Below, piece by piece: positions 1 to 9,740 of a DNA stretch of 64,000 bases (position 1 is the first letter of the stretch; every line of letters begins with the position of its first letter). The translations under genes and the position numbers were made by a program. The stretch comes from DATFVA01 sp963745945 (GTDB lineage: Bacteria > Bacteroidota > Ignavibacteria > Ignavibacteriales > Ignavibacteriaceae), in NCBI GenBank assembly GCA_963745945.1, contig CAVUZG010000004.1:1240001-1304000 (forward strand). Direction: 5' to 3'. The notes under the pieces are model-generated. The model ran no database searches, was not told where the DNA came from, and saw nothing but the letters and a program-made list of their open reading frames with translations.

Positions 1-1
1 A

Positions 2-313
2 GAAATAGATAAACTTACCCCGTTTATGTTTCAGTATTGTGCGGAAGGTAAAGCATTCCAATCAATTGTTATTTCTCTTTACGAGATTGCTGAAGCTACG
101 GGAAAGGAAACAGTCTATTTTCTATATACTTTAACAAATGCAAGGTTGATTTCAGTTGAAAATTATATGCCTGCAGCATTTGAATCAGATAGAATGGGTG
201 TTGCACATCTGGAAAAAATTGCAATTGTTTCAGAAAGTGTAGAGTGGGAACACAAAAAAGCCAGCACAATGTTCTCGGATCAGGGATTCTTCTCATTTAG
301 AATGCCCGGTTAA
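2..313 (+). CDS. hcp: T6SS inner-tube protein Hcp (TssD), 3' part only
   Basis: The open frame runs in from the left edge and gives the C-terminal ~103 residues. Hcp forms stacked hexameric rings that make the tube of the type VI secretion needle and is expelled with VgrG and the effectors. The visible start 'EIDKLTPFMFQYCAEGK' matches the usual Hcp segment in which an 'iDkasP' motif precedes the middle strand, followed by a 'YxLxNARLISVENY' strand and a C-terminal 'EWEHKKAS' strand. An ATG at 26 is internal, because coding sense continues upstream of it. The neighbours (tssE, tssF, tssG, clpV, vgrG) give the classical T6SS order and support the call. The N-terminus lies outside the window. 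Confidence 0.82.
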   Translation, partial: EIDKLTPFMFQYCAEGKAFQSIVISLYEIAEATGKETVYFLYTLTNARLISVENYMPAAFESDRMGVAHLEKIAIVSESVEWEHKKASTMFSDQGFFSFRMPG

Positions 314-324
314 TTAAAACATTT

Positions 325-386
325 AGGGTGGATTAGTTAGATCATCTCTGTTTTAAGATGAATTTAAATTATCCACCCTGTTTTTT
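325..386 (+). terminator. Hairpin terminator/attenuator after hcp
   Basis: A 9-bp perfect stem (AGGGTGGAT at 325-333 with ATCCACCCT at 371-379) encloses a long loop and is followed by a T-run (381-386). It sits between hcp and tssE. Partial termination here would yield more Hcp transcript than baseplate transcript, which suits the high copy number of Hcp. The attenuation role is inference; the hairpin and T-run are seen. Confidence 0.55.
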
Positions 387-413
387 CCAATATAATCATT
401 AGCTCTAAATCCA

Positions 414-866
414 TTGAAAAACCTTAGCCTGTATAATATGCTCTTGGGTCAGTTTGTATCAGAAGTACTTAACCCTGATGAAATTGGACCACAGCAGTTT
501 GAACATTTAACTGAAGATCAGAAACTTAGCCTGAGCATTATTGAAAACCTTCGTATGATTCTTACAACCAGGCGTGGTTCAATATTACACCTTCCTGATT
601 TTGGCATTTCAGATATTCTGCAGATATACTTATCCTCAGAGAATCCTGTCGAATCCTTGAAACAGGAAATCAAAGATGTAATATTAAAGTACGAACCAAG
701 AATCAGTGGGGTGCAGATTCAAAATTCTGAATTTGATCAGAAAACGTTAAGGGCTGCTTTAAAAATAATTATTAAAGTCAAAGACAGTTCAAACCAGGAA
801 ATATTATTAACGGAGTTTTCAACCACCGGATGGACCAAAGTTGTATTTGATAAGGATGCTAAATGA
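414..866 (+). CDS. tssE: T6SS baseplate wedge protein TssE (gp25-like)
   Basis: This 150-residue protein has the length and layout of TssE, the gp25-like baseplate wedge component that initiates sheath assembly. Residues ~30-135 carry the gp25 pattern: 'SIIENLRMILTTRRGSILHLPDFGISDI' is split over the conserved Asn/Leu/Arg helix and the 'R.GS....PdfG..D' motif, and a later strand contains 'EPRISGVQI'. It precedes tssF with a 4-bp overlap (ATGA at 863-866), indicating translational coupling. It acts in the cytoplasm at the baseplate with TssF, TssG, TssK and VgrG. Confidence 0.88.
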   Translation: MKNLSLYNMLLGQFVSEVLNPDEIGPQQFEHLTEDQKLSLSIIENLRMILTTRRGSILHLPDFGISDILQIYLSSENPVESLKQEIKDVILKYEPRISGVQIQNSEFDQKTLRAALKIIIKVKDSSNQEILLTEFSTTGWTKVVFDKDAK

Positions 867-2719
867 GTACAGATAAATATTTTGAGAGGGAATATAATTT
901 CCTTCAAACATCCGGAGAAGAGTTCAGCAAAAAGCATCCGACACTGGGATCAAGACTCCATCTAAGTGAAAGAGAAAGAAAAGATCCCTTTGTAGAAAGA
1001 TTGTATGAAGGTTTCGCATTTCTTGCTGGAAGAATTCATGAACGGCTTGATGACGAATTCCCTGAAATTGCGGGCGGAATACTTGAAATTCTTTTTCCTA
1101 ATCTTTTAAAATCTTTCCCTTCTTGTGCAATTTTACAAGCAGGTATAAAATCCGGAGCATTAACCGAACCGGTTGAAATCCGGAAAGGTAGTGAAATACA
1201 GACGCAGACAGGAAAATATAAAGTTAAATACAAAGTTCAGTCAGGTTCAGGGAGCGGAAACAGATTAACTGAGAAAGATGAGCCGGCAGAATTTGTTTTC
1301 AGAACTACTCAGGATTTAACCTTAAGACCGATAAAATTAACAGATGTCACCGTTGAGGATACTCCGCAGGGCAAGTCTTTTTTTACACTAAAAATACAAC
1401 TTGACCGCAATGTAGATTATAACAGTTTGAAGATGAAAAGATTCAGAATTTATCTTCAGGGGTCTTCATCAATAAAAAATAATCTTCATCTTTACCTTAC
1501 AAATTATGTTACATCTTTATCAGTAAGGGAATTAATTGATGCTAAATCCCATTATAAAAATATTGATGATTTTAAAATAGGCGTGCCTGAACTATCAACA
1601 GATATAGAATATAATGGAGATGATTATTCAATTCTGCCTTATTCAAAACAATCTTTCACCGGATTCCGATTACTACAGGAATATTTTTCATTCCCGGAAA
1701 AATTCTTTTTTATCGATATTTATGGTCTTGATAAATTTATCGCATCCGGTGAATCTCAGCAGATTGAAATTAAATTTGACTTTAGCCGGAAGCTATTGCG
1801 GGAAAATTTACCTGCAAAAAACAATGTTGTGTTAAACTGTACACCAATTGTAAATTTATTTTCGCGCCCAACCGAAGAGGTATCGGTTACACAAAGACTT
1901 CCTGAATATTATATCGTCCCGGACTTATACAGAAGAAAGAGCAGAGAAATCTATTCTGTTGATAAAGTAAGCGGGATAAGTGAAAACAGGGTTGAACAGT
2001 ACAAATATATACCGATTACAGCACATGATATTTTGGAGACAAGCAATCCGGAATATAATTTCAAAAGATTCTTTTCAATAGTCAGAAAACCGCTCCAAAG
2101 CGATATGTCCGAAACAGTTATTAGATTATTCGGACCAAGTATGGAAGAAGAAATTTTTCCAAAAGAAACACTTAGTATCGAAGCAACACTTTCAAATGGA
2201 TTTTTACCCTCCGCTTATCTGGAAGTCGGTTCAATTAAAGAACCCCTGGATTTTCCGCCCGGGGTGGAAGCATCAAACATTACCGTCCCGATTGAAGTCC
2301 AGAATTGCCCGGAAAAACAAAATTATCTTTGGTCACTGATTGCGCATTTGTCTGTAAGTTTTTCAACGCTTTCTGAGCTTGATACATTTAAAAGTATTTT
2401 GAACTTATATAACTGGGCTAAAGCGCATAATCATCCGAATAAAAAACGCATTGAAAGTATAAAGAAAATTCATAAACCGAAACTTGTAAATAAAATTATA
2501 AATCAGAGTCTGATCAGGGGAATTGAATTTCATATAGAAGTGGATGCAAAAGAATTTGAAAGTAGCGTGGGTGAAATAAATTTATTTGGAATGGTCTTAA
2601 ATAAATTCCTTTCACAATATGTAACTCTTAATTCATATATATTCTTAAAAATTACCGAATCCGGAACGAGTGTAAGTTATCAATGGAATCCAGCAATAGG
2701 AGAAATACTACCAGTATAG
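863..2719 (+). CDS. tssF: T6SS baseplate protein TssF (ImpG/VasA)
   Basis: A 618-residue protein, close to the usual TssF length (~590-620). The N-terminus 'FEREYNFLQTSGEEFSKKHP' is the typical TssF opening (tyrosine plus 'F...hP...rL'), followed by 'DPFVERLYEGFAFLAGRI' and 'LDDEFPEIAGGILEILFP', which are the family's best-conserved segments. TssF forms the baseplate wedge with TssG and TssE around the VgrG spike. The start overlaps tssE, and the 3' end overlaps the likely tssG start at 2683 by 37 bp. The frame is intact. Confidence 0.93.
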   Translation: MSTDKYFEREYNFLQTSGEEFSKKHPTLGSRLHLSERERKDPFVERLYEGFAFLAGRIHERLDDEFPEIAGGILEILFPNLLKSFPSCAILQAGIKSGALTEPVEIRKGSEIQTQTGKYKVKYKVQSGSGSGNRLTEKDEPAEFVFRTTQDLTLRPIKLTDVTVEDTPQGKSFFTLKIQLDRNVDYNSLKMKRFRIYLQGSSSIKNNLHLYLTNYVTSLSVRELIDAKSHYKNIDDFKIGVPELSTDIEYNGDDYSILPYSKQSFTGFRLLQEYFSFPEKFFFIDIYGLDKFIASGESQQIEIKFDFSRKLLRENLPAKNNVVLNCTPIVNLFSRPTEEVSVTQRLPEYYIVPDLYRRKSREIYSVDKVSGISENRVEQYKYIPITAHDILETSNPEYNFKRFFSIVRKPLQSDMSETVIRLFGPSMEEEIFPKETLSIEATLSNGFLPSAYLEVGSIKEPLDFPPGVEASNITVPIEVQNCPEKQNYLWSLIAHLSVSFSTLSELDTFKSILNLYNWAKAHNHPNKKRIESIKKIHKPKLVNKIINQSLIRGIEFHIEVDAKEFESSVGEINLFGMVLNKFLSQYVTLNSYIFLKITESGTSVSYQWNPAIGEILPV

Positions 2720-3704
2720 CTGAGGATATTGTAGATCATGGTTCTGAATACCATGCCTGGCAGGCTGTCTGGTTAAGTGAAAATATTTCAAAAAAAGATC
2801 ATCCTGAACGAAAGGATTATCTTTTTGATCAGGCAGGATTAAAATTCCGACCCTAGCCAATATTATGATTATCCGCCCAGAGATATAAAATCAGTTTCCC
2901 GCGAAGAAAATGATATAAAATTTATTTTTACATTTCTGGGTTTATATGGCATTAATTCACCTTTACCCAGATGTTATCACGAGCAGATCGTTTTCCAGGA
3001 AAAAATTTTAGGTGAAGGAAATATCCCCCTTCAGAACTTTCTTGATATTTTTAACAATAGGTTTTTCTGGCTGTACTATCAGTCATGGAAAAAATATCGT
3101 TTCTATCTTAACCTGAATGGTGACCCTGACAATAAAATATCCGAAAGAATTTAATTCTTTTATTGGAAGAAGTACCTTTACAAAAAAGAAATCTTCTGCA
3201 ATTTCTGATTTTACACTTCTGAAATTTGCCGGTGTATTCAGTCAGCGTGTAAGAAGCAAAGAGGGATTAAAAATTTTATTGACCCATATGTTCCCCGATT
3301 TCCCGATAAAAATAAAAGAATTTATTCCACACTGGGTTGAACTTGTAGATGTACCTGCTCTCGGAGGCAACGATTTCAGTCTTGGTAAAAATAGTTTTGT
3401 GGGTAGCTCCACTGTAGATTATATGAGCAGAATATGCATCGAGATCGGGCCTGTATCTTTTGAGGATTACCTGAATTTTCTGCCGGGAACTTTCAGTGCA
3501 AAAAAGTTAAACGAACTCTTAAAGCTATATCTTAATGATGGTCTTGAATATGATATTAATTTTAAGATTCAAGCAGATACAATCGCTGAAATTTCATGGA
3601 ATGATGATCGGTTAAAGCTTGGAACAACTTTCTGGCTTGGAAAACCTTCAATTCAGGAATTTAATGTATACATCCATAATGAAGAATTTGTTGAGGTAAA
3701 TTGA
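2683..3704 (+). CDS. tssG: T6SS baseplate protein TssG, frame broken twice as sequenced
   Basis: TssG is the baseplate wedge partner of TssF. Three segments in three frames together give one TssG-like protein of ~340 residues. Frame 1 runs from ATG 2683 ('DIVDHGSEYHAWQAVWL') to a TAG at 2854, ending in 'LKFRP'. Frame 2 resumes at once with 'DPSQYYDYPPRDI', the expected continuation of the TssG 'rFrP..sl.fpp.di' motif, and runs to a TAA at 3152. Frame 3 continues from about 3155 to 3704, containing 'KKLNELLKLYL' and the terminal 'KLGTTFWLG'. The conserved order with only single-base shifts suggests sequencing errors or very recent decay. If real, the baseplate would be non-functional unless another tssG exists. 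Confidence 0.78.
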
Positions 3705-3782
3705 TTTTAATGGTTTACTAATTACAGTTTACTCTCCCCTATCAAACAGCTAACAATAATAAAAATATAACAGGAGCTTTAA

Positions 3783-6410
3783 ATGCAAAGTAAGGATTTG
3801 AAATCGTTGCTTTTAAAATTGAATAATTATATCGTCAGGAATCTAGATACAGCAACCGGATTGGGGATAAACCGAGGGCATTATGAAATAACTTTCGATC
3901 ATCTTTTAAATGCTTTAATTGAAGACGGACAAGGTGACGTTCCCTTAATATTAAAACATTATGGAATTGACTCCGGTGACGTACAGGCAAAGTGTCTTAA
4001 AAATCTTGATGAAATGGATAAAGGAAATTCCGGCAAACCTAAGCTTTCACCATTACTCACAGAATTGTTTGAGCAGGCCTGGATTACAAGTTCTGTCCAT
4101 CATCATGAAACTAAAATAAGATCCGGAGCATTGTTTGAAGTGTTCGTTGCTTCCGAGCAGGTAATAAGCAGCCGACTAATGGATATTCTTTCCCCGGTTA
4201 AACAGGAAGATCTTCGTACTGAATTTTATAATATTGTAAAAGCCTCAGTTGAAGATGAGTCAGTTTCCTCGGAAATGATTTCTCAGGAAGAGGCACGTGC
4301 AATTCCACAGGATGGAACAGTGCTTGATTTGTACACAACAAATCTTGTAACACAGGCAAAGGATGGAAAAATTGATCCAATTTTAGGCAGAGATGAAGAG
4401 ATCATCCAGGTAATTGAAGTTTTATGCAGAAGGAAAAAATCAAATCCTATTTTACTCGGTGAACCGGGAGTTGGAAAAACAGCTCTTGTTGAAGGACTTG
4501 CTATAAAAATTGCCGCCGATGAGGTTCCGGATATTCTTAAAAATAATCAGATATTTTCTCTCGATATGGGTTCACTGCAGGCAGGAACCAAGATGAGAGG
4601 TGAATTTGAAAAAAGATTAAAAGCTGTTATTAATGAAGTTACTAACTCCCCCGTTCCGGCAATTCTTTTTATAGATGAAGCTCATACACTTATCGGGGCC
4701 GGCGCTTCAGCCGGAGGCGGTGATGCTGCAAATCTTTTAAAGCCTGCACTGGCAAGAGGATCTTTCAGGGCAATCGCTGCAACAACTTACCTTGAGTATA
4801 ATAAATATTTTGCTAAAGATGCTGCACTTGAAAGAAGATTTCAGCCTATCCATGTTGGTGAACCTGAAGATGAGAAAGCAATTCTGATGTTGAGAGGTAT
4901 AAAAACCAAATACGAAGTTTATCACGGAATTCACATTACGGATGGAGCTATTGAAGCTGCAGTAAAATTATCAAGAAGATATATTGCCGGAAGACAGCTT
5001 CCTGATAAAGCGGTTGATTTACTGGATACAGCAGCTACCCGTGTTAAGATGTCCCTTACCAGTAAACCAGCTAAACTGGAATTGATGATCAGCCAGCTGA
5101 AGTCTGTTGATATGGCAATTAATACTCAGCAAAAAGATTCTGATATGGACCTGGTTATTGATCAAAAAGTTATGAAAGAATTGAAGGAAAAAAAATCAAA
5201 ATTAGAAACTGATATAAAAGCTAATGAAGACAGGTGGACAAAGGAGAGTGAACTGACCAGGAAATTAATGGACCTACGGATGAAGAAATTTACGGGAAAC
5301 GGCAACGGCAAGAGCAAAGAAGATCCCACTGTAGTAAAAGAAATTTCTAAAGTGAAAGAAGAGTTAATTGCTTTACAGGACCCGAGTCCGCAGGTATTTG
5401 CAGAAGTCACCGCCAATACTGTTGCAGAAGTTATAGAGGCATGGACGGGGATTAAGGTTGGAAATATGACACGTGATGATATGACAACTTTACTTCAACT
5501 TGAAGATGAGCTGAAGAAAAGAGTTGTAGGCCAGGATCATGCAATAAAACAAATCGCTGATGTTATTCGCGGTGCAAAAGTAGGTATTAAAAAAGAAGAA
5601 GGACCGAATGGTGTTTTTCTGTTAATTGGTCCCAGCGGTGTGGGAAAAACTGAACTTGCACGCGCAGTAGCTGAAGTCCTTTTCGGTGATGAAAGATTTA
5701 TGGTCACGCTCAATATGACGGAATATCAAAATGAATATAACACCTCAAGGTTAATAGGTGCTGATCCCGGTTTGGTGGGCTACGGTGAAGGCGGTTCACT
5801 AAGTGAACCAGTGCGAAGGAGACCTTATTGTGTTGTTCTGCTTGATGAAATTGAGAAGGCTAATACTTCTGTAACTGATCTTTTCATGCAGATATTTGAT
5901 CGTGGAATGCTGCAGGATGCTGACAGGCGAAATATTGATTTTACCAATACGACAATTTTCATGACTTCAAACCTTGCCTCTGAGGTACTGTTTGAAAAAT
6001 ATAATGGCGGAATGACAAGCCCTGATGATTTATTGGATGAGCTTCGGCCTTATATGAACCAGTATTTCAGACCTGAATTTTTAGGAAGATTAAAACCAAT
6101 TGTTTTTCTTCCTTTAACAAAAGAAACTATGAAACCGATAGTTGAAATGAAACTCGGAAAAATTCAGAAAAGATTATTACAGAACCAGAATCTTGTTGTT
6201 GAATTTAATAAGGCAGTGATTGATGATATTGTGGATTCCTGTACACGAGCTGAAACAGGGGCAAGAAATATTGACGCAATAGTGGACAGAAAACTCGCTC
6301 CGGAAATATCCTCACAGCTTTTAGGTTTTATGGCCGAAGGAAAGAGCCCTTCCAAAGTAACTGTTACAAAAGCGAAAGATGGTTCGTTTAAATATAAATT
6401 TGTAGAATAG
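3783..6410 (+). CDS. clpV: T6SS sheath-recycling AAA+ ATPase ClpV (TssH)
   Basis: An 875-residue Clp/Hsp100 protein. Residues ~1-160 form the Clp-N repeat domain ('GHYEITFDHLLNALIEDG'). The first AAA+ module has Walker A 'GEPGVGKTALVEG' (~residue 224) and Walker B 'ILFIDEAHTLIGAG'. A middle coiled-coil region follows (~405-540), then a second AAA+ module with 'GPSGVGKTELARAVAE' and 'VVLLDEIEKA', and a ClpB D2-small domain. ClpV hydrolyses ATP to unfold the contracted TssB/TssC sheath for reuse. Its position between tssG and vgrG separates it from housekeeping ClpB. An SD-like GGAG lies ~10 bp before the ATG. Confidence 0.95.
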   Translation: MQSKDLKSLLLKLNNYIVRNLDTATGLGINRGHYEITFDHLLNALIEDGQGDVPLILKHYGIDSGDVQAKCLKNLDEMDKGNSGKPKLSPLLTELFEQAWITSSVHHHETKIRSGALFEVFVASEQVISSRLMDILSPVKQEDLRTEFYNIVKASVEDESVSSEMISQEEARAIPQDGTVLDLYTTNLVTQAKDGKIDPILGRDEEIIQVIEVLCRRKKSNPILLGEPGVGKTALVEGLAIKIAADEVPDILKNNQIFSLDMGSLQAGTKMRGEFEKRLKAVINEVTNSPVPAILFIDEAHTLIGAGASAGGGDAANLLKPALARGSFRAIAATTYLEYNKYFAKDAALERRFQPIHVGEPEDEKAILMLRGIKTKYEVYHGIHITDGAIEAAVKLSRRYIAGRQLPDKAVDLLDTAATRVKMSLTSKPAKLELMISQLKSVDMAINTQQKDSDMDLVIDQKVMKELKEKKSKLETDIKANEDRWTKESELTRKLMDLRMKKFTGNGNGKSKEDPTVVKEISKVKEELIALQDPSPQVFAEVTANTVAEVIEAWTGIKVGNMTRDDMTTLLQLEDELKKRVVGQDHAIKQIADVIRGAKVGIKKEEGPNGVFLLIGPSGVGKTELARAVAEVLFGDERFMVTLNMTEYQNEYNTSRLIGADPGLVGYGEGGSLSEPVRRRPYCVVLLDEIEKANTSVTDLFMQIFDRGMLQDADRRNIDFTNTTIFMTSNLASEVLFEKYNGGMTSPDDLLDELRPYMNQYFRPEFLGRLKPIVFLPLTKETMKPIVEMKLGKIQKRLLQNQNLVVEFNKAVIDDIVDSCTRAETGARNIDAIVDRKLAPEISSQLLGFMAEGKSPSKVTVTKAKDGSFKYKFVE

Positions 6411-6466
6411 CTGAAGAACTGAATAACAAAAAAAAGAACAATAATTTTTCATACTAGAGGTCTCAG

Positions 6467-8606
6467 ATGCCTGAACAACAAAAGTTTAATCAACCTTATT
6501 ATAAATTGCATTTCGCCGAAATTGACGATGACATATTCGGTGTGGTTTCATTTGAAGGCGAAGAAGAAATATCACGTTTATTTGAATACAGGATTGTTCT
6601 GGCCTCGGGTGATCCTAAACTTGATTCCGCAAAAATCCTGAATAAACCAGCTACCTTTACTCTTACCCGTACAGATCAAAGCACACGGGAAATTCACGGT
6701 ATCATTTCACAGATCCAGCAGTTCGGACAATCAAAAGATCATGTTTTTTATAAAGTTGTCTTAGTCCCCCGTTTTTGGAAATCCGGCCTGACTTTTCAAA
6801 ATGAAGTTTATCAGGATATTGATATGAGTGATCTTATAAAAAAGATAATGGAGAAAAGTGAATTAACAGGTAGTGATTATAAGATCGACCTGAAAAATAA
6901 ATATCCTAAAAGTGAATTTATCGTTCAGTACAGGGAGACTGATTTTAATTTCCTTAACCGCCGACTGGAACATTTCGGCATATTTTATTACTTCGATCAG
7001 GCTGGGGATAAGGATGTAGTATGCTTTACAGATGATAACAGCAAACTGCCGGATGTCAAACTTTCCGAAGATATTGGTTATAATGAAAACGAGGATTCTT
7101 TCGGAGATGTGGAATCGATACTTGATCTATCAGCTAGTGAAAAAATTGTAACGGGAAAAGTGCAGCTAAAAGACTATAATTATCTCTTTCCCGAAAAACA
7201 GTTAATGGCTGAAAGTAAAATCGATTCTGACCAGCCCGGCACATACTATGATTATGGTGATAATTTTGAAAATGAGAAAGATGCAGAGTTTCTGGCAAAA
7301 ATAAGAAACCAGGAATTCCTTACGCAGAGTAAAATCTTTAATGGAAAAACTAATTGCCGGTTGTTCAGTGCTGGTTATAGATTTAAGATGGATAGACATT
7401 ACCGTGATGACTGGAACAATGAATACATCATTACAAAAACCTACCTGGCAGGTTCACAGAAAGGACAATTTGTAATACCTCAGAAATTGCAGTCAAGTGA
7501 TTTACTTTTTGATTGTCGATTCGAGGCAATTCCATTTGATGTTGACTTTAGACCCGCAAGGAGAACACCTATCCCGAAAATATCAGGGATTATGAGTGCA
7601 AAACTGGAATCCGGGGCAGGTGATGAATATGCTTTTCTTGATGACCATGGAAGGTATAAAGCAAAGATGCTTTTTGATCTGAGCGATAAATCAAACGGTG
7701 AAGCTTCTTTGCCAATCAGGTTAACGCAAAGTTATTCCGGTTCCGGTTATGGTATTCATTTTCCTAATCATAAAGACACCGAGTTATTATGGGCTTGCGT
7801 TGATGGTAATGTGGACAGACCTGTTGGGCTCGGTACTGTTCCAAATCCTTCACAGGCATCACCAGTTGTAGCGAAAAATAAATCACACAACGTAATAAGA
7901 ACAGCAGCGGGTAATGAAATATTAATTGATGATAAATCAGATGAAACCCAGATATCTTTTACAACATCAGATTCACATAAAATTCTGATGGATGATAAAG
8001 ATGATAAAATTGAAGTCACTTCTAAAGGACAAACATAAGCTGGTAATGGACGATAAGAATCAGAATATTACGATTACAACTAAAGATGGTCACACAATAC
8101 TGCTTGATGATAAAAATACAAAGATTGTTGTAACAAGCAAGAAAGGACATTTCATTCTTATAGATGATACTGATGGTTCGGAAAAAATTCAGCTGTCGGA
8201 TAAGCCAAAGAATAATAATTTTCTGATTGATCTTAAAAACCAGAAACTTGTAATAGAAACTAAAGAAGGAAGTATAGATATCCTTGCACCTAAGGGAGAA
8301 ATAAATGTAAAATCAAAATCCTTTAAACTTGAAACTGAAGGAGACACTGAGGTAAAAGCTGCCAATATAAAAACAGAAGCGAAGCAGGATCATAAAATGA
8401 AAGCATCAGGAATTACACAGGAAGCAAAACAGGATTTAAAGCAAAAAGGAATGAATGTTACATCAGAAGCATCTGCAGAATATAAGCTCAAAGGACTGAA
8501 TACAACAGTGGAAGCCGGAGTAGCTGTTAAAGTGAAAGGGGCTATGGCAAATGTTGAAGCTTCAGGTATCAATACGATTAAAGGATCATTGGTAAAAATT
8601 AATTAA
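6467..8606 (+). CDS. vgrG: T6SS spike protein VgrG with C-terminal beta-prism, one frameshift near 8030
   Basis: VgrG trimers form the spike tip that carries effectors. Frame 1 (6467-8038) holds the gp27-like region ('VVSFEGEEEISRLFEYRIVL', 'VQYRETDFNFLNRRLEHFGI') and the gp5-like OB region ('PIRLTQSYSGSGYGIHFPN', 'NPSQASPVV'). It stops at 8036-8038 after 'EVTSKGQT'. The next frame resumes with 'KDKHKLVMDDKNQNI' and runs to 8606, so a one-base loss near 8020-8035 is likely. The tail has short repeats of an 'ILxDDKxxxIxxTSKxGH' type, as expected for the triple-stranded beta-prism, then an Ala/Lys-rich stretch. The corrected length is ~713 residues. The PAAR gene follows 18 bp later. Confidence 0.9.
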
Positions 8607-8624
8607 CAAACAGAATAAAGTTTT

Positions 8625-9710
8625 ATGAGTTTTGCTGCAAGAATGGGAGATAGTTGTGCGCATGGAGGAACAATAGTTGTCGGATGTCCAACAGTATTAA
8701 TTGGTAATATGCCCGCAGCAAGGGTTGGTGATATGCACGTCTGCCCGATGGTAACACCTGCACCTGCTCCGGTTCCTCATGTTGGCGGTCCGATTTTACC
8801 GCCGGGAAGTCCAACAGTACTAATTGGCGGTATGCCTGCTGCCAGAATGGGCGATATGGCAACCTGTACAGGACCCCCGGATTCAATCATCCTGGGATGT
8901 ATGACTGTTATGATCGGTGCTGCAGGAAGCGGGAGCGGAAGTGGTGGCGGAGCCGGTTCAAGCGGTGCAGCCTCAGCTAAAGTAAGTGCAAAAAATGCTA
9001 CTACTGGAAGCCCGGAAGCTACAACTAAAGAGAAAAACTGGATTGAATATAAACTTGTCGATAAAGCAGGGAATCCGGTAAGCGGTGTAGATTATAAATT
9101 AACAGATACTGAGAAAAAGGAATCATTTAGCAAAGTTAAAACAGACGGCAGAATTACCCGCGATGCTTTAAAAGAAGGAAACGCCGAATTAATTCTTAAA
9201 AAATTATTCAATGCAAAATGGTCTAAAGAATTAGTGAAACCGGGTGACAAAGTTGAGCTTAATGTAGAATCAGAGGGGCTTGATGATGGCGAGAAAATCA
9301 CGTTCTCTATTTGGAAAAAAGATATTAAAAAAGCAGATTTCCAGATAAAAACCAGCGATCTTGAAATACAGGGAAACAAAGCCAAAACTGAATGGGAAGT
9401 TCCTGCAAGTGAAGATTTAGCTGAAGGGAAAAATGCAGAACAATTTTCATCACCTTCATATTATTTTACAGTTCTCTGTAACCCTGATTTAACTGCGAGA
9501 TCAGGTATACTTTTCATTGAAGACATGATTGAAATAGAATTAAAGGATGATGAAGGAAATGCAAAAGCCAATGAAGAATTTATCCTATATCTGCCGGATG
9601 GAAAAATTATACAGGACAAGTTGGATTCAAATGGTTATAAAAAAATAGAAAAAGTTCCTGCCGGGAATTATTCAATTAAATTTCCAAGCCTGGTTAAGAA
9701 AAAAGAATAG
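8625..9710 (+). CDS. PAAR spike-tip protein with C-terminal Ig-like extension
   Basis: PAAR proteins cap the VgrG spike and dock effectors. Residues ~1-97 hold the PAAR domain with its repeated 'SPTVLIGGMPAARMGD' and 'PTVLIGNMPAARVGD' motifs and His/Cys residues (C11-H13, H44-C46, C84) that could bind the tip metal. A Gly/Ser/Ala linker (~98-125) leads to a ~230-residue extension. This extension ('GDKVELNVESEGLDDGEKIT', 'KTEWEVP', 'YYFTVLC', 'YLPDGK', 'VPAGNYSIKFP') is clearly related to the stand-alone genes at 14911 and 17813. I infer a beta-sandwich stalk or adaptor that recruits effectors. No catalytic motif is visible in the extension. Confidence 0.9.
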   Translation: MSFAARMGDSCAHGGTIVVGCPTVLIGNMPAARVGDMHVCPMVTPAPAPVPHVGGPILPPGSPTVLIGGMPAARMGDMATCTGPPDSIILGCMTVMIGAAGSGSGSGGGAGSSGAASAKVSAKNATTGSPEATTKEKNWIEYKLVDKAGNPVSGVDYKLTDTEKKESFSKVKTDGRITRDALKEGNAELILKKLFNAKWSKELVKPGDKVELNVESEGLDDGEKITFSIWKKDIKKADFQIKTSDLEIQGNKAKTEWEVPASEDLAEGKNAEQFSSPSYYFTVLCNPDLTARSGILFIEDMIEIELKDDEGNAKANEEFILYLPDGKIIQDKLDSNGYKKIEKVPAGNYSIKFPSLVKKKE

Positions 9711-9740
9711 TCACACATTAATAATTTAATCCTCTTATTT

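Noticed and set aside
6500..8600. Repeats in the vgrG tail as a tandem DNA repeat or CRISPR
   Set aside because: The periodicity is in the protein (beta-prism repeats) with divergent codons; there are no identical spaced repeats anywhere in the window that would suggest a CRISPR array.
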